Source of the DNA: Candidatus Sulfotelmatobacter sp.
GTDB lineage: Bacteria > Acidobacteriota > Terriglobia > Terriglobales > Acidobacteriaceae
Direction: 5' to 3'
DNA length: 35,834 nt
Assembly (NCBI GenBank): GCA_030038125.1
Contig: JASHPL010000484.1
Location: 1 to 35,834 of the forward strand
Both the position numbers and the translations under genes were made by a program. Shown here one piece after another: positions 1 through 10,333 of the stretch. The notes under the pieces are model-generated. The model had not been told where the DNA came from. It did not search any database and saw nothing but the letters and a program-made list of their open reading frames with translations. Position 1 is the stretch's first letter; each line of letters begins with the position of its first letter.

Positions 1-266
1 ACATCACGAAAGTTGTAGATCTCGCCGTTGTAGACGATCCAGTTGCCCGTCTTCGCGTCCTGCATGGGTTGATGTGCCAGAGGCGAGAGATCCAGAATCG
101 CAAGTCGGCGATTCCCGAGGCCGATTTCGATCGGCGCGGGCGATTCCCGCAACAGGACGGTTCCCAAGTCGTCCGGGCCGCGATGAGCCAGAGATTCCGT
201 CCCGCGTTCGACGAGCCCGTCCGGGATTTTTGCATTGTGCGTAACAATGCCGAAGATTCCACACAT
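1..266 (-). CDS. asnB: Asparagine synthetase (glutamine-hydrolysing), N-terminal glutamine amidotransferase part; runs off the left edge
   Basis: Reverse strand from ATG at 266 reads MCGIFGIVTHNAKIPDGLVERGTESLAHRGPDDLGTVLL...NWIVYNGEIYNFRDV. It has the N-terminal Cys and the MCGIFG, HRGPDD and YNGEIYN motifs of class II glutamine amidotransferases. It is absent from the ORF track because it has no stop inside the window. Confidence 0.93.
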   Translation of the reverse strand, partial: MCGIFGIVTHNAKIPDGLVERGTESLAHRGPDDLGTVLLRESPAPIEIGLGNRRLAILDLSPLAHQPMQDAKTGNWIVYNGEIYNFRD

Positions 267-384
267 AAATCTGTGAAGATAGAATTTTTGAAATAAGATT
301 CTATTCGAGTGCTCCAAGTGTCTCCAGTTATTTCGACGGCTCGCGATATAATCCGGATTTAACGTCCAACACACAAGATTTCGA

Positions 385-1521
385 ATGCCCAATTCTCCAG
401 TGCGCGTTCCCTACCTCGATTTGAAGGCCCAATATCAGAGCATAAAGCCGGAAATTGATGCGGCAATTGCCAGAGTTCTTGATAGCGCTCAGTTCGTCCT
501 CGGTGAAGAAGTAGCCGGTTTCGAGCGCGAATTTGCTTCGTATTGCGGCATACCGGAGTGCGTCGCCGTGAATTCCGGCACGAGCGCCCTTCACCTTGCT
601 CTGCTTGCCGCAGGAATCGGTGCGGGCGACGAAGTCATCACTGTTCCGTTCACCTTCATCGGCAGCGTTGCTGCAGTGATCTATACCGGAGCAAAACCGG
701 TTCTGGTCGACATCGACCCTCGCTCGTTCACGATCGATCCCATGGCGATCGAAGCTGCGGTCACTTCACGCACCAAAGCAATCCTGCCAGTCCATCTCTA
801 TGGGCAGATGGCCGATATGGACTCGATCATGGCCGTGGCGCGGAAACACAAATTGCTTGTGATCGAGGACGCGGCACAAGCCCATGGAGCCAGGTACAAA
901 GGCCGATCGGCGGGGAGCCTCGGTGACATGGGGTGTTTCAGTTTCTATCCGACGAAAAATCTGGGGGCGTACGGCGAGGGTGGCGCGGTCGTAACAAACA
1001 ATGCGGAGTACGCCGCAACCGTCCGCAAGCTGCGCGATTGGGGGCAAGACCGCAAATATCATCATGCATTGCGTGGTTTTAATTATCGGATGGAGGGTTT
1101 CCAGGGAGCAATCCTGCGGGTAAAGTTGCGCCATCTTGAAGACTGGATTGCGGCCCGGCGTGCCCATGCAAACAAGTACAACGAATTGCTCGCCGATTGT
1201 GAACTGGAGCTTCCGTCAGAAATACCCCAATCGCGCCACGTGTATCACGTTTATACCGTGCGAGCACGGAATCGGGATGCACTACAAGCCGCGCTCGTAG
1301 CCGACGGAATTCAGACGGCCATTCACTATGCAATAGCGGCCCACCTTCAACCTGCCTACGCCAACCTTGGCTACGGCAAGGGCGCGTTTCCTCACTCCGA
1401 AGCGGCAGCCGAACATGTGTTGTCGTTGCCGATGTACCCTGAACTTCCTCCACAAGCAATTGAAGCAGTCGCCATGGCAGTCAAGAAAGTTGTAGCGCGA
1501 AACGCCAGGACGTTTGTCTGA
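385..1521 (+). CDS. DegT/DnrJ/EryC1/StrS family PLP-dependent aminotransferase
   Basis: 378 aa; VPYLDLKAQY, AVNSGTSALHLALLAAGIGAGDEVI, VIEDAAQAHGARYKG and GCFSFYPTKNLGAYGEGGAVVT (PLP lysine region) are typical. Confidence 0.95.
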   Translation: MPNSPVRVPYLDLKAQYQSIKPEIDAAIARVLDSAQFVLGEEVAGFEREFASYCGIPECVAVNSGTSALHLALLAAGIGAGDEVITVPFTFIGSVAAVIYTGAKPVLVDIDPRSFTIDPMAIEAAVTSRTKAILPVHLYGQMADMDSIMAVARKHKLLVIEDAAQAHGARYKGRSAGSLGDMGCFSFYPTKNLGAYGEGGAVVTNNAEYAATVRKLRDWGQDRKYHHALRGFNYRMEGFQGAILRVKLRHLEDWIAARRAHANKYNELLADCELELPSEIPQSRHVYHVYTVRARNRDALQAALVADGIQTAIHYAIAAHLQPAYANLGYGKGAFPHSEAAAEHVLSLPMYPELPPQAIEAVAMAVKKVVARNARTFV

Positions 1522-1627
1522 ACGTTTCTCTGGAAAATCCGCTAGCCCTATAATCGTTGAAGGCGCCATTCGCCGAAACCAAGCCTGTCTTGAACTGAGG
1601 ACCGCTGCTCTGATCGCGGAGTTTCGC

Positions 1628-2797
1628 ATGAAAAGGAAAATTTGGACCGCCATATTTGCGCTCATTACTCTTGGGCTGTCGGAAGGCTCCTTTGTGCCTG
1701 CCCATGCACAGGCAACCTCGAACCAACCGAGCAGCGGCAAGTCTTATACTTTCGAGGTTCCCGGAACGAAAGAGTGGGTGGACACGAACATCGACCTGCG
1801 CGGTGGGGCGAGGCTTAGCTTTACTGCCTCAGGGCAGATTACATATCCTTCCGATCAATCTATGGAGGGGAAAATGCGCACCGCGGGAACCTTCGGTCCC
1901 GACGGTCTTCCGCGAGGGTTTGCAGACTTGATCCACCAATACGCTGTCGGAGACGCCGGGCACGGAGCTTTGATCGGCCGCATCGGTTCAGACTCCTATG
2001 CTCAAGCTTTTCTGATCGGAGCCAGTAAGGAGTATCAAGTGCCCGTGGCTGGCCGTTTATTCCTCGGAATCAACCAGAGTCAAAAAGACGCCTCAGTCGC
2101 GACTGGCAGTTTCCAGGTGAAGATCGAGATTCTTGACGAAGGTTTGGCAACCGCCACAAATGCCGGCGGGCCCGCGGAAACCCGCGTTTCAGGAATTACT
2201 CCGGACTTGCTCGGCAAAATTCCTCGGCGCGTCACCGATCCCTCAGGCAATCCCGGCGATATGGTCAACGTCTTCATTATCGGCACGCAGGATCAAGTCG
2301 TGCAGGCATTCACCTCCGCGGGCTGGGTGCAGGTCGACAAGACCGCGCGCGATTCGGCTTTCAATGCCTTGCTCGGCTCGCTCGAAAAGAAAGATTATCT
2401 GACCGTGCCCATGAGCATTCTGTATCTATTCAATCGCCCCCAGGATTACGGATTTGCTCATGCGGAGCCGGTTCGCGTGGCGATGTCGCGCAATCACTTG
2501 CGCGTGTGGAAGTCCCCCTATACAGTCGATGGGCGTCCTCTCTGGTGCATCGCTGCTACTCACGATGTCGGATTCGAGCGCGACCAGCGCAATAACGGTG
2601 TCACGCACAAGATCGATCCCGCGATTGATGGGGAACGCGAATACGTCAATGGAACTCTCTCCAGCACTGGGCTCGTAGTTCAGCGCGATCATGTGACTCC
2701 TGCCGATCCGCTGACATCCGCGAAGACTGCGACGGGGGGAGAGTTTCACTCCGACGGCCGCATTGTCGTGCTGGTATTGAAGAATGTGAACAGTTGA
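1628..2797 (+). CDS. Secreted protein with PA-IL-like N-terminal domain and LssY_C-like C-terminal domain
   Basis: Start at ATG 1628 gives a signal peptide (MKRKIWTAIFALITLGLSEGSFVPAHAQ). N-terminal half (IDLRGGARLSFTASGQITYP...GALIGRIGS...FLIGA...GRLFLGINQ...GSFQVKIEI) resembles PA-IL/LecA-like domains. C-terminal half (PGDMVNVFIIGTQDQVVQAFTSAGWVQVD...PMSILYLFNRPQDYGFA...HHLRVWKSP-like) resembles LssY_C. Confidence 0.75.
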   Translation: MKRKIWTAIFALITLGLSEGSFVPAHAQATSNQPSSGKSYTFEVPGTKEWVDTNIDLRGGARLSFTASGQITYPSDQSMEGKMRTAGTFGPDGLPRGFADLIHQYAVGDAGHGALIGRIGSDSYAQAFLIGASKEYQVPVAGRLFLGINQSQKDASVATGSFQVKIEILDEGLATATNAGGPAETRVSGITPDLLGKIPRRVTDPSGNPGDMVNVFIIGTQDQVVQAFTSAGWVQVDKTARDSAFNALLGSLEKKDYLTVPMSILYLFNRPQDYGFAHAEPVRVAMSRNHLRVWKSPYTVDGRPLWCIAATHDVGFERDQRNNGVTHKIDPAIDGEREYVNGTLSSTGLVVQRDHVTPADPLTSAKTATGGEFHSDGRIVVLVLKNVNS

Positions 2798-3162
2798 TTT
2801 CGCGAGTGTAAAAGCTCTTATGCTGCGGTATCCCTGGGATTTCACGCCAGCGCGAGCGTGTCAAATCGTTTCTGCTAACTGCCGCAACTGCTCAGTTAAT
2901 CGTGCTCCTCGGGGCTGCCCCTGGCCCGGCGCAACAATAAGTGGAGCGAGATCGCCTCGACGGAGCGACCGAGCCGTTTCCGTGGTCTGACGTTTAGGCC
3001 ATCGGATATTTGGACACTGCCTCCGCGATTCGTAACGCACACACAGCTTCCACAAGAAAGCACTGCCCCTACAGCATTGCCTGTATTGCCGAAGCTGTGT
3101 GCCTCAAATTAATCTCGCTCGATTCGGGGCTTCCTGAAAATCATCCCAAGGAAAAGAAGTTT

Positions 3163-3417
3163 ATGGCTGTCGCTACGCAATCCTCCAAAAAGGAATGGAA
3201 AGACCTATACGTCGCAGCGTTATTGGAAGGCGATAAGGATAAGATCCCAATCTTGATTGATCGGGCAGAGCGTGCCATTGTCGACCGGGCACGAGAACTG
3301 TTTAACGCGGATGGAGATCACATTCAGGAGGAAGAGGGACTGGACGATGCCTTGTACGCTCTCCATGCCTTGAAAACTTGCCTTGCTACGCACGGTCGAT
3401 TTGCCGAAGCGGCATGA
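3163..3417 (+). CDS. Small conserved-type hypothetical protein (84 aa)
   Basis: In-frame ATG at 3163 (MAVATQSSKKEWKDLYVAALLEGDKDKIPILIDRAERAIVDRARELFNADGDHIQEEEGLDDALYALHALKTC...). Helix-rich composition; preceded by aaggaaaagaag, which could serve as an SD. Confidence 0.6.
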   Translation: MAVATQSSKKEWKDLYVAALLEGDKDKIPILIDRAERAIVDRARELFNADGDHIQEEEGLDDALYALHALKTCLATHGRFAEAA

Positions 3418-3497
3418 GAGGTCCCAATCCGTCCCTATTTGTGTTGACGTAGAGCCCCCTGTGCGAGCACCGTCTGGCGGTCGTTTTTGGAAGTGTG

Positions 3498-3670
3498 CTA
3501 GCCCTCACTTTCCTCAAATCTGATGAGAACCTTCGCGCAACCCTCGATGCGTAGATCGAATTTCTCGTAGGCTTTGAGCGCATCTTCAATGCGAACGGGG
3601 TGACTCCCGATTCGGCCCGTTTCTCCGCACCCGCTGACGATCCAACCGATAGTTCGTTTAGGATGCCGGG
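3498..3670 (-). pseudogene. Possible C-terminal remnant of a zinc-type (MDR) alcohol/formaldehyde dehydrogenase
   Basis: The end of ORF 3498..3740(-) reads HPVRIEDALKAYEKFDLRIEGCAKVLIRFEESEG, resembling the MDR dehydrogenase C-terminus (SHRLPLEDAPEAYKxFDxREDGxxKVxLKP). No catalytic or Rossmann domain is found upstream. Confidence 0.5.
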
Positions 3671-3791
3671 CTTTTCGTGGAGGATGTCGGCAATACGATT
3701 CTCTGTAACCCGGCATCATGTCCCTGAACGGCACAGGCACACCGATGCTCAGTTTCGCACCGAGCCAGCAAGAAGCTCTCTTAAGACTCGC

Positions 3792-6717
3792 TTATTTTGA
3801 ATCTGGCGAGACAGTCCCGCCCCGGGCTGACTCGTTCAGGAGAAGTGCTACAGGAAAATCCCGGAATATGGCGCTCACCGCGAATGACCGCTCGCTGGGA
3901 TTCTCAGAAACGGGAACACATTCTCCGGTGAAAATGTTGTGATAAGAACCGCCGGTCACATTTGGAATTTCGAGACGAGTATCTCCCCATAGGTCTCTAT
4001 TGCAAACTGTATCGTAAGATTCTCCTAAAAGCGTGGCGCACAACCGGGGCACGGCAACGACCACAGACCGCCCTTCGTATTCGCGCGTGAATCCGACTAC
4101 GTGTTCAGCTTTCTCCCCCATGACCCTCAGTGGAACATAGCTTCCTCGACCGAATAGGGATGACACTGATTTTCGGAGGCGCAGGGTCCTCTGTGTCACA
4201 TACAGTTTGATCTTCGAATTGCGGTGATCAGCCATTAGAGTATGAACGTAGTCAATCGTGCTCGGGTATTTCTGTGCTTGACGGCAGAGATCTTCAAGCA
4301 TTCGCCGACGTTGTTCATAATCAACCGACTGCCGATTATCAGGATCGACTAACGCGAACTGACGCAACTCATTTCCCTCGTAAATGTCGGGTGTTCCGGG
4401 GGCACGTCAGCTTTAGCAGCACTTGCGACAGGCCATTGAAAGCGCCCACGCGATCGACAAAGCGTTCAAATTGGCGAAAATCATCTAAGAATGGATCCTC
4501 TCGCGAAGATTCCAGAATGGCTCGAATAAACGCCGACAAAGCACCTTCGTATTCAGCATTCTGGTTCGCCCAACTGGTGTGTTCTTTGGCCTCTCGCGCG
4601 GCTTTGAGCATATATTGCTCGACCCTGCCGATATAAGTTTCCGACGCGGATTCGGCCACGTCTTCGATCGGCCACGTGCCTATTAACGTCTGGTACAAAA
4701 GGTATTCATCGTTTCGCAACGGTGCCTCTCCGCGGTCAATTCGCGTCCTTTTCTTTCGATTCCAATCTCGCCATCGGCCCACCCTGCGGCGCCATGCACC
4801 TGGAATCTCCGATAGAACATCGATGCGAGTGCGAATGTCTTCTGATCGCTTTGAATCGTGAGTCGAAGAGGCAAGCATCGAATGCGGCCAATAAGCCAGG
4901 CGCTCCTGATTCGCCTGATGAAACTCTTCCACGCTGGTCCCGAACTTACTGGGGTTCGAGCCTACGTCGTTGAGCGAAACCAGACGGTTGTATCGATACA
5001 ATGCCGTATCCTCAAGACCTTTCGCCATCACCGCTGCACTCACCTGCTGAAACTTCATGGCTGAGCGAACCACCTTGCGCTTGTACTGGCTCGGTTCTGA
5101 GCCGTTCCCTTCGATCAGCAGTACGCGGCGAACAAAATCAAAAACGCTGAGATCGGCCGCATTGCTCCGCCTCCTGCCTGCGCTCACGGCCTGTTCGACA
5201 TAACGGCGATCCTCCAGCGAAACTTCTTCGTCAGTCACATATGTCCGATACACGGGAAAGTTGGCAATGATCTCCGCGAGCGCACTGCGGATGCTGTTCA
5301 GGGTGAAATCGCAAGTATGGCGATTGGCGAGTGCAATTTGGGTTAATAAATTGGCCAGCAGATTCAATTCGCTGGCCAGTCCGACCTTCAGGATCAATTT
5401 CTTGCACGAATACACCAGATCGACAAATTCCAGTGAATTCCCGGTAAAGGAACGATAAGCGCGCTCCATCTTGGCAGCTGAATTACGGTCGACGAATAAT
5501 CCATTCACCAGACTCGCAAATTCGTATCCTGTGGTTCCGTCGACTGGCCAATTTTTCCGTAGCTGCTCTTTTCCCGTGAGAATCTTCTCGACCACAATAT
5601 AGGGATGGCAATCTTGTCCTTCACACTCGGCCGTCAGCTTGTCTCGCAGCTGATGAAAATATTTCGCTGGATCGTAAAGTCCATCGGGGTGGTCAATGCG
5701 CAATCCGTCAATCTTCCCTTCCTTCGCAAGCTGCAGAATTAGACGATGTGTATGCTCAAATACGTTGTCGTTTTCCATGCGCAGCGCCGCCAAATCATTG
5801 ATGTCAAAAAAACGACGATAGTTGATGTCATCAGCGGCAGCCCTCCACTGCGCAAGGCGATAAGCTTGCGCTTTAATCAAGTCATGCAGGAGATCGAAGC
5901 TGCGCGGATCGTTCGCTTCCCCGTTGAACTCTTTCACGGTAGCATCCAGAAATTCTCGTACGATAGGCGACCTCGCGCACAGCGCGGCCAAGCGCCGCTT
6001 TTGCACTTCTTTTTCACGATTGCGCTCGCCCCGTTTCTCGGAGTCTAAGCCACGCCGTCCGGGAAGGTGGCCGAATGCCGTGGAGATACTCTGCAACTCC
6101 AGGAAGTCTTCGTGATTCGCGCCTAGCTTTTCCTGCAGTTTTTCCAAGTCATGCGCCAGAATTCGCGGGTACTCTCCGGGATCCACGGGAAAACGATGCT
6201 GGTCGTAGAGAATGCTGAATTCTCCGCGCTCCAGATCGAGAACCAGCTTCAGTTTCCCACTCTCGAGTTCATTGCCATATTGATCGGCCAGAATTGGAAT
6301 CAGCACCTTGCCGTGCAATTCGCCTTTGATCGGGTCCCAATCAATGTCGAAGAACTCTGCGTAGTCCGAAGCCTCTCCGTTCTCCAGCACATCCAGCCAC
6401 CAGGTGTTATCACTACCCATCACGCCCATGTGATTGGGCACAATATCCAGGATCTGGCCCATACCATGGCGATGCAGTTCAGAAACAAAGTGCTCGTAGT
6501 CGTCCCAGGTTCCGATCTCAGGATTAATGGCGTTGTGGTCGATAATGTCGTAACCATGCATGCTGCCTGGCCTGGCCCGGAGGTAGGGAGAAACATAGCA
6601 GTGGCTGATACCCAGATCGCTGAGATAGGGAACGATCGACGCGGCGTCACGAAAAGTAAAAGTTCGGTTGAGTTGCAGACGATAGGTCGCGGTGGGAACC
6701 TGGCGATCGCTGTTCAC
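3792..6717 (-). pseudogene. treY: Malto-oligosyltrehalose synthase, frameshifted (two ORFs: 4369..6717 N-terminal 782 aa and 3792..~4403 C-terminal)
   Basis: N-terminal ORF: PTATYRLQLNRTFTFRDAASIVPYLSDLGISHCYVSPYLRARPGSMHGYDIIDHNAINPEIG and DIVPNHMGV. C-terminal ORF: [21 protein letters not shown]. Removing one G from the GGGGG run at 4398-4402 restores [27 protein letters not shown], the expected TreY junction. Confidence 0.9.
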
Positions 6718-6882
6718 AGTTTATGTGAGTCCTTATTCCGACCTTTTGCGACAAACACACAGGAATCTCTCAAAGAGTTTACCGCTTGTAAGGCGGTCTT
6801 CCCATACGGTATTTCGTGGATAAATCAGGCAGGAGACCCTGAGAAACTTAGGCTATTGGCACCACTGTCTGTTATTGGCGGA

Positions 6883-8730
6883 TCAATAGGAAACGAAGTG
6901 TTGCGGGTCAGTTATTGGCCATCCTGCTAGGGACCAGCTCACCGACCACGGTGGCAAGACTCCAGACGGAAAACCTGTAGCGATTTCAGGGCTGCTGCGG
7001 TAGATGGCAACTCCGGAGCAACTCGGAGGAAGCATAAGCGTTTGGTCGCTCAAATTTGCGCACAAGCCGAGCCGCGATCCATCGTGACATAGCCACTCGA
7101 TTGCAAATGCCCGAGACTCCTCATCGCAGAACTGGACCCGGGCACCGGATATCCGTTTAATGAGTGGAATGATAAGACGTTGTCGAATCGAGAGTAATTG
7201 CTGATAACGGGTCAGCCAGCGGCTGTGGCGCTCGCGTTGCAAGTTCTCCCAGTCCAGCTTGGATTGCAGAAAAGTCTGCTCGGCGTTGGGATCAGGAATT
7301 TGATCTCTTGTCTCAAGAGAATTGAATTTTGCAAAACGCGCAAATTCATTTCTCCTGCCCTCCCTGACCGCTCTGGCCAATTCTCCATGAAAATCGCAAA
7401 AATAAAGAAACGGCGTCGTTGCGGCGAACTCTTCACCCATAAACAGCATTGGAGGCGACGGTGCGAGCAGCAGGATTTCCATGGCCGCTCTGACCTTCTG
7501 TAGTGGCGCGAGTTGCAAGATACGTTCCCCAAAAGCGCGGTTTCCCACCTGATCATGATTCTGGAGAAAAGAAACGAAGGCTGACGGAGGTAGCTCGGCG
7601 CTCGGCTCGCCGCGATTGGCGCCATGGTATTCAGAGTACTCGCCCTGGTAGGCAAAACCTTCTTTGAGGCAGCGGCATAGTCGCGTTATTGGCTGGCGTA
7701 CATAATCTGAGTAGTAACCGTCCGATTCCCTCGTAAGGAGTACATGCACAGCATGGTGGAGATCATCATTCCACTGCGCATCATAAAGCCGCTTTCCATT
7801 CTTCCCTTCGCGACGTAGGTAACGCGCTCCATTCCTTTCGTTTTCGAGAATGAGGTGCACGAATCTCTCATTACCCAGCCTCAATCGAATCGTCTGTGCT
7901 AACTCAGTGAGGATATCTGGTATCGAATCATCGGCGATGGCGTGAACCGCATCCAACCGCAGGCCATCGAAGCGATATTCCTCCAGCCAATAGAGCGCAT
8001 TGTGGATAAAGAAATCCCGGACCACCCTGCTGTCGGGTCCATCGAAGTTGATTCCGTCGCCCCAAGCGGTCTGGTGACGGCTACTGAAAAACTGTGGTGC
8101 ATACTCGTGCAGATAATTCCCTTCGGGGCCAAAGTGGTTGTACACCACGTCTAGAAAGACCATCAGCCCCTTTTTGTGCGCAGACTGGATCAGCTGCTTC
8201 AAGTCTTCGGGACGGCCATAGGAACTATCGGGTGCATAAAGAAGTACTCCGTCATAACCCCAATTTCGCGCGCCCGGAAAATCTGCAATCGGCATGAGCT
8301 CAATCGCGGTGATCCCTAAATCGCGAAGGTAGTCAAGCTTCTCCTCCACTCCTCGGAACGAACCTTCCGGAGTGAACGTTCCCACATGCAATTCGTAAAG
8401 AATGGCTTCTTCCCACGGCCGCCCCACCCACTGCCGATCTTGCCAATCAAATACTCCCGGATCGACAACTTCACTCGGCCCTTGCACATCTTGCGGTTGA
8501 AATCGCGATGCGGGATCGGGAACTTTGATTCCGCCGTCGATTTGAAAGCGATACTGCGTTCCGACCGAAGCTTCGAGGGTCGTCAGTTCAAACCAGCCGC
8601 CTTCCAGCGAAATGAGTGGGAGATTTTGGATCCTTCCATTCTCGAAGCACACATCTACCCGCCCAGCTTTTGGCGCCCACAAGCGAAAACGAATGCTGCC
8701 GTCCTGGCAGACGGCAGCGCCGAACGGCAT
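6883..8730 (-). CDS. treZ: Malto-oligosyltrehalose trehalohydrolase (GH13)
   Basis: FRLWAPKAGRVDVCFENG, LYELHVGTFTPEGSFRGVEEKLDYLRDLGITAIELMPIADFPGARNWGYDGV, DVVYNHFGPEGNYL, FDGLRLDAVHAI and FLQNHDQVGNRAFG. Likely start ATG 8730 (MPFGAAVCQDGS); the ORF extends to 8805. Confidence 0.95.
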   Translation of the reverse strand: MPFGAAVCQDGSIRFRLWAPKAGRVDVCFENGRIQNLPLISLEGGWFELTTLEASVGTQYRFQIDGGIKVPDPASRFQPQDVQGPSEVVDPGVFDWQDRQWVGRPWEEAILYELHVGTFTPEGSFRGVEEKLDYLRDLGITAIELMPIADFPGARNWGYDGVLLYAPDSSYGRPEDLKQLIQSAHKKGLMVFLDVVYNHFGPEGNYLHEYAPQFFSSRHQTAWGDGINFDGPDSRVVRDFFIHNALYWLEEYRFDGLRLDAVHAIADDSIPDILTELAQTIRLRLGNERFVHLILENERNGARYLRREGKNGKRLYDAQWNDDLHHAVHVLLTRESDGYYSDYVRQPITRLCRCLKEGFAYQGEYSEYHGANRGEPSAELPPSAFVSFLQNHDQVGNRAFGERILQLAPLQKVRAAMEILLLAPSPPMLFMGEEFAATTPFLYFCDFHGELARAVREGRRNEFARFAKFNSLETRDQIPDPNAEQTFLQSKLDWENLQRERHSRWLTRYQQLLSIRQRLIIPLIKRISGARVQFCDEESRAFAIEWLCHDGSRLGLCANLSDQTLMLPPSCSGVAIYRSSPEIATGFPSGVLPPWSVSWSLAGWPITDPQHFVSY

Positions 8731-8911
8731 TGACGTTTTTCGCTTCACGCTTGTGATTGTCAGCTTAGCAAATAGTTGGCAATGAAGCCGTTTTTCATGA
8801 CGCAAACTTTTCTTTTCATCCCACGACTCGTGTCGATTTGAACGTAAATGAATCAGGTCTTTTGTGCGAGTTCATCCTACTAGAATCGCAGCGAGCATAA
8901 TTCGCACCCAA

Positions 8912-10249
8912 TTAAGCAAGCGTTTGCAGAATTTCTCCCGCAGCACGGTACCCGCTGGCGATTGCTCCATGCACCGTCCCATTATTTCCTGTTACATCGG
9001 TGGCTTCGCCGGCAAAAAACAGAGTGTTCTCGATAGGCGATGCGAGGGCTTGTTGTGCGCCATCGCTCCCAACTTTTCCGTAGCTGTAGGCCCCTCGCGA
9101 GAATGGATCACTCTGCCAGTCGTGAAAGTATGCTTCCTCTAAAAGCTCTTGGAGTTTCCCCGGATCACATCCCAGCAATCCGCCCAATACCATCAGACTT
9201 GTTTGCACGACGAACTCGCGCGTCTGTCGCGAAAGGCGTTCCGCGCTACGGAACGGCACCCCACCGGTGATGATTGGCAATTTCTGCGGCATTGTGGTCC
9301 ACCAAGTCGGGAACCAATCGTTGTCCGAAAAAAGAAACCCGAGTTCCGAAAGTTTGAGATTTCTTTTGCCTGACGGAGAAATGTCGCCCCAAAATCGCTC
9401 CCGAAATCGCATTGTGATTCGAATAACTTTTCCCATCTCCAGTTTTTCCTGAGCCTCCATCTTTTCTCCCGGCAACGGCGGAGTGAAGCGAACCGCCCCC
9501 GGATCTCCGGGTGGTGCTTTCATGACTGCCAGAGGCACTGTTATCAAGACTCGAGGAGCATGAAATGTCTGCGCACCATTCGCAGCCCCGGCCGCGATCT
9601 CCGTATGCCCTGGTCTCCAAGTCACGGTCTGCACGACAACGCCCGTGTGGAGATTTACATTCGCTGATGCCATCCGCTTCTGAAAAATCTCGATCAGCTT
9701 CTGATATCCATTTTTCGCGCGAAAACTGCGATATCCTTCAATCCTTTCCTCGGCGCGCATGCCCTGAACCAGCCAGTGCACTCCTACCTGTTCAGGATCA
9801 GCCGCGTTGAAGCCCGAGACATAACCGAGCGCACCCTGTCGTACCTCCTCGCTTTCTGGCCCCGGAAAATTCCTTTGCAGGAAGGAGAGGAACGATTCAT
9901 CAGGCAACGAATCATCCATTTTGTCCAGGACAGAGTCGATTTGCGAAGAGAAATCACATGGCTGAACCTTATGATGGTAGGCGCACCAGCTTTCACCCTC
10001 GACCTCAGTTATTCTTTCCTCAGCGTCTTCGAGCGGATCGAGAATCTCTGGAGCACGCCCGTGAACGAACTCCGCGCCAAGTTCAATCGGAACGTCGAGC
10101 CTCGAATCACGAACGGTGTAAATCCGTCCGCCGATCCGGTCACGCGCTTCCAGCACGGATACCGAACATCCAGAGGCGGCGAGCTTCCATGCCGCCGCCA
10201 GTCCTGAGATGCCGGCGCCGATTACGATCACGGAACGATCCTGGGGCAT
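8912..10249 (-). CDS. FAD-dependent flavin amine oxidase (monoamine oxidase-like)
   Basis: N-terminal VIVIGAGISGLAAAWKLAASGCSVSVLEARDRIGGRIYT (dinucleotide fold and GG motif) and C-terminal LFFAGEATDVTGNNGTVHGAIASGYRAAGEIL. Confidence 0.93.
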   Translation of the reverse strand: MPQDRSVIVIGAGISGLAAAWKLAASGCSVSVLEARDRIGGRIYTVRDSRLDVPIELGAEFVHGRAPEILDPLEDAEERITEVEGESWCAYHHKVQPCDFSSQIDSVLDKMDDSLPDESFLSFLQRNFPGPESEEVRQGALGYVSGFNAADPEQVGVHWLVQGMRAEERIEGYRSFRAKNGYQKLIEIFQKRMASANVNLHTGVVVQTVTWRPGHTEIAAGAANGAQTFHAPRVLITVPLAVMKAPPGDPGAVRFTPPLPGEKMEAQEKLEMGKVIRITMRFRERFWGDISPSGKRNLKLSELGFLFSDNDWFPTWWTTMPQKLPIITGGVPFRSAERLSRQTREFVVQTSLMVLGGLLGCDPGKLQELLEEAYFHDWQSDPFSRGAYSYGKVGSDGAQQALASPIENTLFFAGEATDVTGNNGTVHGAIASGYRAAGEILQTLA

Positions 10250-10333
10250 GACCAGATCATAATGGCAGGAGCTTGGAATTCGAATTAGGAGAAATACCCC
10301 GGAATCCGATCGCCGCCTGAGCTAAGCAATACT

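Noticed and set aside
766-1740. Several 126-152 aa minus-strand ORFs over the DegT gene and its downstream region
   Set aside because: Overlap a confidently identified CDS; no motifs or RBS.
3465-3490. Weak stem CACCG/CGGTC followed by GTTTTT downstream of the 84-aa gene
   Set aside because: Stem is only about 4-5 bp with mismatches; insufficient to call a terminator.
6151-6930. 259-aa plus-strand ORF
   Set aside because: Lies antisense over the well-supported treY N-terminus and has no recognisable motifs; treated as a shadow ORF.
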